Shown here: piece after piece, positions 1 through 12,318 of the stretch | How positions within the stretch are numbered: position 1 is the stretch's first letter | Layout of the letters: every line of letters begins with the position of its first letter | From: Aurelia coerulea | Lineage: Eukaryota > Cnidaria > Scyphozoa > Semaeostomeae > Ulmaridae | Assembly (NCBI GenBank): GCA_039566865.1 | Contig: CM076958.1 | Span: forward strand, 6,176,501 to 6,240,500 | DNA length: 64,000 bases | Direction: 5' to 3' | Program-made: the position numbers and the translations under genes | The notes under the pieces: model-generated | Databases searched by the model: none | Told to the model about the DNA's origin: nothing | Seen by the model: the letters and a program-made list of their open reading frames with translations, nothing else

Positions 1-1660
1 CTGCCAAGGCATACCCTAAACGACTTATATAAGCTCTATGTTCGGGTGATGTTATTTACCATATTCCTGCCAAAGTATGTGAATTCAGTCAAAATATCCT
101 TTACCAAATTTGATGGAAAAACTAGAGTCCGTACAGTATTCTGCTGCCTTAGCTGTGTCAGGTACATGGAGGGGAACATCTCAAGAGAAGCTGTACACAG
201 AGCTTGGTTTGGAGTCACTGAGTTCCCGAAGATGGAGTAGACGCCTTACCTTGTTCTACAAGTTTGTAAATAATCTTAGTCCTGAGCATACAGTTGAACC
301 AATTCCCCCTCTTCATCATTCGCAGTACCGTCTTCGCGACCAGGATGTCATTGGGCAATTAAAGGCAAGAACAGAAAAATTCAAGTCTAGCTTCTATCCA
401 AACTGTTTATCCGAATGGAATAAGCTTGAGCCTGAATTGAGACTTGCGCCTTCTATTGCTGTTTTTAAGAAAGAGCTGTTATCAATAATCCGCCCCCCTG
501 CCAAATCTGTTTTTGGAATTCACGATCCAATAGGATTTTTTTTATATTCAATTAAAAATTTACAATACATGTTACAGACTACTTTACCTACAAACTACTT
601 TACAATACTACAAGGACGATGCCACGAGGAGCAAAAGTCTATGTCTACCCCATGGCATTGTTAAAAAAAATGCTAAACTGCATACAATTTTACATAGATG
701 CTACAATGCATTGGTTCCTTTGTATTTAATGGGGTGAGATTATTCATAATCTTATAGAACAAAGTCAGGCGTCTGCTCCACCTTCGGGAACTTAGTGACT
801 ACCAGCCAAGCTCTGTGTAAAGCTTTTCACGTGATGATCCCCTCCATGTACCCGTTACAGCTAGAGCAGTAGAATACTGAACAGATTCTAGTTTTTCCAT
901 TAGATTTGGTAAAATGATGTTCCAATAGGATTATCCTACCTTACACAACTTAGGGTTGATCTCAGCAAGTTAAATTTTCATAAATTCAAGCATACTTTTA
1001 GGGATACAATAAACCCAATGTGCCCAACAAACGATGGCATTGAGGACACTGAGCACCTTTTGTTGCTCTGCCCTTCTTTTGATGTTCAACGACAAAATCT
1101 TCTCGCTGGAATTGTTGAATTATTACGACCATTTGCACAAATCACCAATCTTTCAAACGATTCTTTGACGCATCTTTTATTGTATGGTGATCAAGACCAT
1201 TCTGATGAGTTGAACAGAAATCTACTCGAATTAACTTTATGCTTCATCCACGAAACTGGTCGCTTTGATTAATCTATTGAGATTACAGCTATGTACTAAG
1301 CAACCACCAAGTCCTTTATCGTAAATAGCTCTTTCCTTTGTAAATTCTGTTTCACATCAGATGTCGGCCATTTTACCTTCCTAAATCAACAATTAAATGA
1401 TTTGCACTCGTGACATCTTTCAACCCATTTAAACCCTGACCTGACATCTGATGTGAGACAGAATCTAGTATAGTATCCATTAATCTTTAATTTTTTCGTA
1501 ATGTGTCTGTATATAGTTTAATGTTTCATGTTTTTATATATTGGCCATGGGGTAGTCATTGTATTTCGCTCCCCATGGTATCGTACCTGTAGTGTTGTAT
1601 AGTAATTTAGATAGGTATAGTAGAATGTAAGATTATTGTAAAATTTTATATTTGAATAAA
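1..1660 (+). mobile_element. LINE 3' end (CR1/L2-like), copy 1, interrupted
   Basis: C-terminal part of a non-LTR reverse-transcriptase protein plus its 3' UTR, entering from the left edge. Bases 110-537 encode the post-RT region (MEKLESVQYSAALAV, then GTWRGTSQEKLYTELG). After a nested insertion at 538-920 the protein resumes at about 933 (SYLTQLRVDLSKL) and ends at 1272 with HLLLYGDQDHSDELN...HETGRFD. The 3' UTR runs to an A-rich end near 1660. The same 3' end is seen at 42.1-42.9 kb and 62.25-62.47 kb, so the family is repeated in this gene. It is not intact. Confidence 0.85.
538..920 (-). mobile_element. Second copy of the same LINE tail, inserted in opposite orientation
   Basis: Reverse complement of 770-905 matches 99-245 of the host LINE closely, and reverse complement of 538-665 matches the 3' UTR at about 1535-1655. 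The middle of the element is missing in this copy. The 12-base sequence TCCAATAGGATT occurs at 526-537 and again at 921-932, just outside the insert. That is a clear target-site duplication. The insert therefore postdates the LINE it sits in. Confidence 0.85.
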
Positions 1661-1957
1661 AAAAACGTGAAAGGAGAAGGGATATAATTACACGAGGGAG
1701 CAAAGAAAGGAAAAAAAACGGAGGGAAAATACAGAAACGGTAGAGCCAGTAAACAAGTAGGATAAGAATATGGTGATTTTTAAACAGGAGTAATTTTTTG
1801 AAACACCGGGTATGTGTTTTTCGACAAACGAAGGCAAGAAAGTAGGAAGATCTGATAACATGAGTGCCTTATAATAAAACGTGGAAATTTTCACAAAAAT
1901 ACAGAAACAGTCTGTTCTACGGGTTAGTTCATGTTTCTTATAAAAGACATGACCTAC

Positions 1958-2122
1958 CTGTCTTCTAATCTTTGATGTCTCCAAAACACCAGTGTACCGC
2001 AACTGAGTCATTACTTTTTCTTGATCAAATTTCGCTGGTATGTTCAAAGAATTTGGACGGATACATCGAATGAAATGAGGATCGGAGTGGATCATTTTTG
2101 CCATCAACGATCGAAGAGAATT
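1958..2122 (-). CDS. MYO3: Myosin III exon 22: actin-binding region of the motor
   Basis: 55 codons, phase 0 at both ends, flanked by ttttttag and gtaggt. Contains [25 protein letters not shown] and [15 protein letters not shown] in sequence; [10 protein letters not shown] is the signature just before the SH1/converter region, and LRYTGVLET is typical of the same part of the motor. This is the last exon in the window; what follows in the gene lies to the left of base 1 or was not recognised. Confidence 0.93.
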
Positions 2123-5100
2123 CTAAAAAATAAACAACAGATATTGTGAAAGGGCTATGTAAGTATGGCCATGTCTACTTTCTGTAACAGCTTAGAAATT
2201 TTGAATTATGATTTTTGAACTGGAACCATTAATTTCTTCACCGATACTGTCTTTAAGGGAATGTGTCCATGTAAGAACAGCCGCGTACACACTCTTGTCA
2301 AAATATGCTGACACGATGATGATGAAGAGCCTCGAGGAGCGCGCAGTGGTAGAATTTAACTGATCACATGCAAAATTGGAATTTAAATTTAACAACGAGG
2401 CTGCCTGCTGCAAGACTTTGGGTTCAGCTCAAGAAGCGCAACCGCAAGTAAGTCATCAACCTGCCTATATTAGAAACGGCCACCTTTTAAGCTCCTTGGC
2501 AAAGTGATCACATGAAATATCACATGCATCTAGCATAGTCGCTGCACTTACATGGACACATTACCTCTAACTAATCTTAGCTGAACATGGAGTGATTATT
2601 ATGTAAAGATGTGATGGTGAAATTCTAGTGAGTAGAGTAGAACATAGTCAATACAGAAGGTCAGAAGCAATCATTCATGTAATTTTGAGAACGCACAGAA
2701 ATCGAATGGCCAGCTGCATTCCTAGTTAATCAAATTTACTTACCAATGACTTAAAGTGAATATGACACGAAAATTTTTATTGTCTTATATTATGCAGTAA
2801 ACATCGCTGATCATCATGGTGTATTTCATTTTTGAATTTGGACTTTTATTTCTTCAGAAAATGGGGTTGAATAGGCCCCACTTTGCTTCGAAAAGTGGCG
2901 GCAACTCTGCGCAGTCAGACCGTTGAGTGCCAGACCTCTGTGACGTAAAGTGTTTGGGTAAAGACAATACCTTGCAATGTTTTACACAGGAAACCACGAT
3001 GAAACTCTGGATAGCGGTCAAGTTTGGCTTGTTCATTCGCCCTTTTCATCGAATAAGACCAAGGAATTTACTCCTGGTGTATTGAATACTTAAAGAACTA
3101 AATTTAAAATATTATTAAACATCTTTCTCTCTCATCAATGTGATAAAAAGGCCATTTGCAAAGTTGCAACGACGGCACAAAATCATTCCCGCAGCAAACT
3201 ATACAATAACTATCCCACACAAAGCCAGCCCTAGGTTTTGAAATAAAAATTAATAGTCTGTGTTGCAAAATTTTCGACATTTGTTGCTTTATAAAGGGAT
3301 CAAATTTTGGTACTTCATGGGACGAAGACCTTCAATGGCAAACAAAGACTGGCCATAATTTTAGAGGCGATTCTCACTTCTAATACCCAGCAAAAGTGTG
3401 ATCAAACGGATCTTAGCCTAGATCTGCAACCAGGCTTGTCTTTGGAATAGGCTGATAGCATCAGTAACAAAATTGAAACTTACCGAAAGAAGGCGATGTT
3501 CTCCATAGCAGCTTTCCTCCTCATAAAACTTTGACAAATACGAAATAACTGTATTGTTGTAACAAGCAGAGCATGCATGGCCTAATCTGGCCTGTAATCG
3601 CGTGTTGAAAAACTAACGCAGTAGGTTAGTTGGAATGCACTCTCCAAATGTTTGCACACAACATCATGTTAAATTCTGTTCCTCCCTTCGTCCTACAACC
3701 AAGATCCTTATTCTATCTTGCCATGCTATGCTATAAATCTGTGAATTTGAGGACTAGGAAACGAATCGCAGGAATTGAATGTCTGTTTACGACGGCAACC
3801 AATGATTTGTGATAAAAGGATTAAATTTGCCTGTTGTATTCGACTATTTTTAAACAGCAGTGTCGTCATCCTGATAGCAAGATCCAATATACCTGTGTCT
3901 GAATATGGAACCCTCCCAGTTTTATCAAAGAAACTTAATTGAGTGCTAATCTGTCATTTCATAGAATTTAGGTGCACAACAGTCGTAAATTGATTGCCAA
4001 GATATATTGTGACAATGTAAATGCCGAGGTATTCGAAGAATATGGGTGTGAATATTTTCTATTGGGCTTCTTTCAAACCCTAAAACCCCTTTGACGACCG
4101 TATAGTTTCTTATAAATCCTTGATGTCGTTGAATCCACCCAAACACTTTACGTCACAAGTCAAAACTCGACCCAGATCTCCCGGACACTTTTTTGAGCAG
4201 AAAGTTGATTTTCAAGTGGCGATATCTAAAAAACGGTTTAGTTCTAGAAAGTTTAATGCTGGAATTCGAAATCAGCACATTCGAATTAGCGTTTTTCATC
4301 AATAAATTTTTTCGCGTCATATTCACTTTAAGGACTCAACTAATCTTAAGGACGTGCTCTTTTTACTGACACAAGAACCAAATCTCTGTGACGTACCAGC
4401 CATTTTGCTCATGATTTCGTTAAGGAAACAGTGATTTCAATGGGGATACAATTTCTGACTTTGTAATGGCACCCTAGAAGCCCTTTAAAAATTCATCATC
4501 GAAAAATTTGAAATTTAAGGAACACATTACAAACATTTGGTAGCAAAATGGCTCCAAAAGTTAAGAAACTACTTGCCAGCCCCAGACCTTATTTTTTTCT
4601 TAAAAATGAGTGTATGACAAGAATTAAAATTAAAGTATCGTATATACCGCATGAGTCAAATAATAATAGTGAAGGCTTCCATTAGATTTTGGAGATATTT
4701 CTTATTTTCTAAGATGCGTTATGTCTCTCAGAAATAATCCTTTACCAAAAATTAAGTTCGATGATTACCCGAAAACAGTCACAGCTTGCTGTTCAATTTG
4801 ATACAGATTATGAAAGAGAACTAAGTTCTTTATGGTGCACAGAGTATTTAAATCACAATAGTTCATGATAAGAAACAAAGCCCTGAATCAAAAAGAGTCT
4901 TTTGTCACATCAAAAGTTGAACAGTGATTTAATCTGGACCACTCACATAGTTTTGACTGCCAAAGTCGATAGAAAGCCTTCGTGGTGCGATTTCAAAAGG
5001 TGGCTTAACATTTTTTCTCACTTACCCGATTCAGTCTTGAAGCCAAAATTAATAGATGTTTCAACGGTTAATCACTATCCTAAAGAAATTGTACTTAAGC

Positions 5101-8100
5101 GGCTCGTAGGCTGAAATGCGTTAATCTTTTTCATGATTATTGATTTATTAGCACCAAGAATCTAACTTACCCGAAAATGGACTGACATCGTCAGATGAAG
5201 TCTGTTTGTGGACAAATGAGGCGTAGAATGCTTGTTTTCAACCAACATACCATCCTACAAATATTAATCAGTCAAAAACTCATTAAAGAAGAGCTTAAAG
5301 CTAATCCATGTCATATGCAAATAAAAAAAATCAGTGCGACATTGTAGACAATAGAAAATACGCACATACGCAATGAAACACCACAAGCACAAAAGGAACT
5401 CGCATATAAAACCTAAATTTTCTGAGTTGAGCCTAACAAAGGTCATTACTAGACCTTTCTGTAGAGGTCTGGGAAGGCACCTCATTTTCTGGAGGGTGAT
5501 GGATATACCGAACGAACGAATCTTCTTCCCAATGCAAAAGCTGAACTGTAGTTGTGCTGGAAGAAGTTATTCACGTACCATCACATTTAACTCCAGTTAC
5601 TGGGGACATAAAAGACCACACATGCTTAAAATACGAATTATTTGTTACCTTACAGTAATATCTACCTAGCATAATCTACACAGAAGTGTTGATATTTCTT
5701 CGAAATGGTTCGACAAAGTTGGATTTCATGACACTTGATGATAAGGGCATCCGCCAAAGATTAGAATTTTGTTTATAAATGGAGCATATCTGTAGCCCAA
5801 TAACTGGTTGAATAAGACTGCGTTCAAACGATGCCGGCACATTTTGAAAACGGTGAAAAATGTGACGGATAGGCCTCCCGTTCACACCAAAACGCCACAT
5901 TTTTTGCCGGCAAGCTCTGAAAACGGTAGATTTGAAAACGGACCTCTAACCGGCAAATTTTGAAAACGGTATCGTGGGAACGCTAGCTCAAATTTTGCTA
6001 CCGTCACATTTTTACCACATTCAAATTTGTGCGGGCATCGTGTGAGCGCAGTCTATGAACAGTCGTATATTACGATAATGAACGAATTATGAATGATACT
6101 TGTTCCAAATATTCTAGTTTTCCAAGAGGGTGTTCTGTACAGTTCTGTTCTGTACCTTGAATTGTCGCATTTGTCGTAGAAAAATTATTGATGTTTATTG
6201 ATATTTCAGTTAATGATAAAATTGAGAATTTTGTTTATACCTTCATGACAAAAGAATCACCCGATGAAATACTTCCACGACGCTTGGAATCATCTGTGAA
6301 AAAGTTATATTCACAAATGACTAAATTATCAATACTGTAAACACAAAATATGTGCCTGTCCATTGGCGAAATCACAATGCACTACTTTACTAATGCTGAG
6401 GTTCCTTTTTACTCCACTACAACCAGAGACTCGAGTAAAAACCAAATGTGGTAACGCCTTGGGTGAGAAATAGGATAAAGAGAGGCTTCATTTTTCATTA
6501 TGTATTGATAAAATTTACAACATATCGCTGTACAGTAGATCCATGAAGCATCATTAACCACATGAGTAAAATCGGAAACAGCACTACATGTACCGAATGA
6601 GTCAGAAAAACGTGGGGAGTTGAACCAGCCATATTCTGGCGAAGAACATGTCAGACCGCGTTTGCTCATTGGACAACGGTGGCGTTGCAGGGGCCGTCCT
6701 GACGGACCTCTCTAAAGCCTTCGATTGTCTAAATCACGAACTATTGATTGCAAAATTGAATGCATGCGGTTTCAATAGGTCTGCATTGCTGTTCATCCAT
6801 AGCTATCTTCACGATAGGAAGCAGAGGGTAAAGGTCAATGGTTCATTCAGCACGTTGACAAAAACCGTCCTGGGAGTACCACAAGGTTCAATCTTTGGAC
6901 CTCTTTTGTTTAACATATACCTGAATGACTTATTCATGTTCTTGGAGGAAACCAAAATCTGTAACTATGCGGACGATACAACAATTTATGCGTGTGGTCC
7001 TACGTTCGAAACCGTCATTGCGCATTTAGAACATGATGCCTTTAAAATAACTGAGTGGTTTCCAAACAATTGTATGAAGCTAAATGAAGACAAATGCCAT
7101 TTAATGATTTTTGGTGCGAAGGGAGATAATGAAATAACCATCAAAATAGGCGAGGCCAGTGTGAAAGAAAGTAGAGAGGAAACTCTTCTCGGTATAACCT
7201 TTGATCGATCACTATCCTTCAAAGGACATGTGAAGACCCTATGTAGAAAGGCCGGCCAAAAACTCCATGCTCTTGCCCGCATATCCTGCCACATGGACAC
7301 TGACAAATTGCAGCAGCTAATGAGAGCATTTGTGTTATCACATTTTAGCTACTGTCCACTTGTTTGGATGTTTTATGACAGAACTTTAAACCATAGAATA
7401 AATCATGTTCACGAAAGGGCACTGCGCATTGCGTACAAGGATCACGGAAATGATTTTGGTTCTCTCCTGGAGCAGACCAATTCGGTGCCCATCCATGTAA
7501 GAAACCTACAGTTGCTTATGACGGAAATTTTTAAAACAAAGTCTGATCTAAATCCACCTTTCATGAAGGATATTTTTATGGAGCGAGGTATTAGCTGCAA
7601 TCTACGGCATGGCAATGACGCTCAAATTCCAAAGGTGCGAACCACGTCCTTTGGAGTTGAGACCATAGCCTACCTTGGAAATAAACTTTGGCAGTTTTTA
7701 CCGCACGAAATAAAACGATCAAGCACCCTTCCTATTTTCAAAAAACGAATTAGATGTTGGAATGGTGATAAATGCAACTGTAGGCTCTGCAAAACATATA
7801 TTCCAAGAGTTGGGTTTCTAACATGATAAACGTTTCATTAGCCTTCTCGCGGGGGTGGGGGGCGATGCGCTGCTTCTCGTTGGGATGGGGGATGTGCTGT
7901 GCGGGATGTGAGGTCCCCTTCACGATGCAGGCACTGGGCTGCGGTTGAACTGGGGAATTGTGCCCCAGCGGCGACCGCAGCTTAGGATATGCGTGTGGGG
8001 GTGCCCTCGCGCGGTGTGTCCGCCGTCTCTCTGGGAGGTGGGCGTCGCCCCGTACCTCGTAGGGAAGGCATGATTTTTATCTTGTAAATAATCCACTAAA

Positions 8101-11100
8101 TGTTTTTATTGATTAGCCAATACCCCTGCCTCATCGGCGAATTCAATCAATGGGCTGCCTGAAACTAGAAATCCCCCTGAACTTATCAGTGCATTCACTA
8201 CTATGGCGAATTCTGTTAATATTCTTAATGATTTGATTCAAGTCGAACGTACGAAATCCGAAAAGTTATTGACTGAAAATTTTACGTTAAAAACGCGAAT
8301 TATAGAATTAGAGTCACTGGTCGAAAACATCCTTGGATCACAATCATCGGCCAACAAAAAGACCGTCATTGAGGCACCATTGTCAAAGACACAAAGAACC
8401 TTGAACATAAGAACAAACCTGATCAGTCAGTCGGATCAATACAACAAAAGCGTCCCCAACATGCAAAACTCTGGTTCTCAAGCATTGGGGAATAAAATGC
8501 ACAATACGGACAATGGGGAAACGTCACAGAATTAAAAAAAGGCACGAAAAGCGAACAACAAGGCCAAAGCACACCAAAAACAACCTGAAGCTGCCAGTGT
8601 AATTGATTTAACAACAACAAATAAAACCACCGACATAGGAAACAAAGGCCAGGAAGCAAGTAAAAGTATAAAAGTGACTGTTGTCGGAGACTCACAGCTA
8701 TTAAGATTGGACGAAAACAAACTTTGCAACCAACATCGGGAAGTCAAAATCCAGGGTAAATCTGGTATGAGGCTCAACCAAGTCGTAAAGAGCACTGGTA
8801 AAACGGATAGCGATGTAATTATTGTTCATGTAGGGACAAACAATCTTAAGACATCGAGCCCAGAAGAGTTATCAACGGGTATACTCGCATCATTGAAAAA
8901 AATACAAGAAAACAACCCAGATGCAAAAATCGCCTACTCTTCCATCTTCCGCAGAAAAGACGAGCTGAATAGAATGGCAGTCACTGCCAACAAACATGTA
9001 TCTGATGAGCTCATGCTGAATGGTTTTAACTTCATAGATAACGATAACATCCTCTACAGCAACCTTGCTCGTGATGGACTTCATATAACCACGGGAGGGG
9101 CAAGAAAGTTTGCAAGCAACCTGAGTCGATTCATAAAATATTGTTTGTGGTGTCGAAGTGTAAATAATGCAAAGAGCGAAGCAAAGCCCAAAGCCAAAGC
9201 AACTAAAAAAGGGAATGGTCTCAAGATCGCAGCTCTTAACATAGTCTCACTCAGAAAGCATAGACATGAATTGAATGTATTACTCCATGAAAATGATATT
9301 GATATCATAGCTTTGAGTGAGACTAGGTTAAGCAGTAAGATTGAGGACCCAGCTCTTTCAATTGAGGGTTACAAACGTTTTAGGCATGACAGGGATGAAA
9401 TGGGAGGTGGTGTAGCAATCTACCTAAAAGAACAAATTCCTGATCCCCTCCAAATTATAAAAAGTGACGCCCTTGAGTTGCTCTGCCTTGAGGTTAAACC
9501 AAACAAAGGGAAATCCTTTTACCTGATTAGCTGGTATCGACCACCCACTGGGGAAACAGATACTGCAACATTCGAAAATCTACGTGAATTTCTCAAAAAA
9601 CTTGACAGAAATGAAAAAGAAATTATTCTAGTTGGTGATACGAATTGTGATTTCAGGGGTTCCCCCTTAAATGCAAATTCAAAAAAGCTACAATCAGTGT
9701 ACGCTGAATACCAAATAGAGCAACTGATCAAAGCTTATACGAGGGTAGCAATAAGTAAGGGGGCAAATGGACAGTCTCAAATAAGTCATTCGTTGATTGA
9801 CCATTTCTCTACCAACAAACGTAAGTACATTCTAGAATCGAGCGTGCTTGAAACAGCTATGGTAGACCACTACATGGTTTATGCGATTAGAAAAGTAAAT
9901 GCATGGAGACTCAATACCAAAAATGAAAACAAAATTGTTGAAAGTAGAAATATGAAAAATTATGACAAAACTGCTTTCCAACAAGACCTTGATGCCATTG
10001 ACTGGGAAAGCCTTTTGGAACCTTTTACTCAGGACCCTAGTAAGATGGCATCTGTATTCCAAGAATTGTTTGATGCAATTCTCAGCCTACATGCTCCAAT
10101 TCGAAAACAAAAAAGGAAAAGTGAATATGCTCCATGGCTCAATGCACGCATAAGGTCTCTGATGATGAGAAGGGATAAAGCAAAAAAGGACGCAAGGCGC
10201 AATCCCGAAATCTGGCCTTCGTATAAGAAACTAAGAAACGAAGTTACAGAGGCCATCCGGATCGCAATGCAGGACCATTATTCAGGTCTAATTGAACAAA
10301 ACAAAACCGACCCAAAGAAAATGTGGCGAACCATTAACAAAGTGTTAGACAGAGATTCCTCTAAGGTACCAGTCACTAGCTTAAACTGCGAAGGCAAACT
10401 TTTAACTAATGACAGTAAAATTGCCAATGCGTTTAACAAGCACTTTGTCTCAGTTGGTCCAAAACTAGCAAAAGAAATCAGAACCGAACCGAATGATGAC
10501 CCGCTTGCCACAATAAGTGGCAAAAATTCTATGATTTTAAATTTCAAGACAGTAGATACTCAATACATCTTAAGAGCACTAACTGAGCTGAAAAACGGCA
10601 AAGCCAGTGGGCCAGATAGAATTCCTGTCGGACTAGTCAAAGATGCATCCGAATTCATCGCTCTCCCCCTTACTCTAATCTATAACTCATCGCTGGTCGC
10701 GGGAGTTTTTCCAGATATCTGGAAGGTTGCAAGGGTAACCCCAATTTTTAAGTCAGGTGCAAGGGATGACATGAATAATTACAGGCCTATATCCGTTCTA
10801 TCCATATTTGCAAGGATTCTGGAAAAAATTGCTCATGATCAGCTGATCGACTATTTCAAAGAGAAACAGTTGCTAAAAAAGAATCAGCATGCGTTTCGTA
10901 AGCTACACTCAACAATCACATCTCTAGTAAAGAGTACTGATGAATGGCATAATAACATTGATTCTCAAAAGGTCAATATGGCGATGTTTTTGGATTTAAA
11001 AAAGGCCTTCGATACGGTGGATCACAAAATACTGCTCGAAAAACTTTCTAGGTATGGCGTGCAGGGTAAGGTGATTAGCTGGTTTCGATCCTACCTCACT

Positions 11101-12232
11101 GAACGAAAACAGTTTTGCAGAATCAATGGTAAATGTTCTATGTCTTTGGGGGTAACCTGTGGCATTCCCCAGGGTTCCTGCCTAGGCCCCCTTCTTTTCA
11201 TCATATACCTTAACGACTTTGAAGAATGTTTACATTTTTCTTCGGTGAGCATGTATGCTGATGATACGCACACAACGATAGCCTCTGAAGATATTAACGA
11301 ACTTGCCGAGATGATGCAGGAGGAGCTACAGAACATTTCTGCGTGGATGAGGGTCAATAAATTAAGTGCCAATCCTAAAAAGACTGAGTTTATGCTTATC
11401 GGCCATCCACGTAGAATTAACAAAATTGAACCTCTGGCTCCATTGAAACTTAATGGCACAGAAATAAAACGAGTGACAAAAACTAAATCACTTATTGTCG
11501 ACGAGAATCTAAGTTGGAAGGAACATTTCAAATCCTTGAAAGGTAAGGTAACAAGTGGTTTGTCTGCACTGAAAAAACTTAAAAACGTTCTTCCGCAATC
11601 TAAGCTATGTGAGGTTTACCATGCGCTGGTTGAAAGTCACCTCCGATATGGGAATGTTATCTGGGGTAGCCTGCCCAACACGAAGCTGCAAACGCTTCAG
11701 CGTCTACAGAACAGGGCCTTCTCAATTATTCAAAATGCTAGAATAAAGGACCCCTGGATCAATAATGGGCTGAACGTTGATCAAATCATCTATTTTGACA
11801 GATCTATCATGACACACAAAATAGTCAACAAGCAGTGCCCTGAGAGCCTCTGGAACAAGTATAGTCAGAGGAATGAAATTTCTAGGTATAACACAAGAAA
11901 CAATAGAAATCTCGACATCCCAAAGTTTAAACTTGAGTGTACAAAAAAAAGTTTCCACCTTTCCGGGCTTAAAGCTTGGAATGAAATACCAATCGAAATA
12001 AGGGAAATCCCCTCGCTCTATCAGTTTAAAAGAAAATTGAAAACGCATTTAAAGAGCTCAGTAAACCCCAACTAAAACACGACTCCCAGGAAGATCAGAT
12101 CTCAGCCTGGATCCAATCCTAGCTAATACCTTTAGGAATTAATTTGTAAATTTTGTAAATTTTGTAAAGTAGGCCTAAATTAGCTGTAATTTAGCTATTC
12201 TTTTTATCTTATTTAGCCTACGTTAAATAAAT

Positions 12233-12318
<86 letters not shown>

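Noticed and set aside
3500..3530. An alternative donor in exon 21 that would remove the 15 extra residues
   Set aside because: The only GT nearby (AAA|GTTTT) leaves the wrong phase for exon 22.
12232..12318. An independent microsatellite
   Set aside because: It directly follows the LINE 3' UTR and is best explained as the element terminus.
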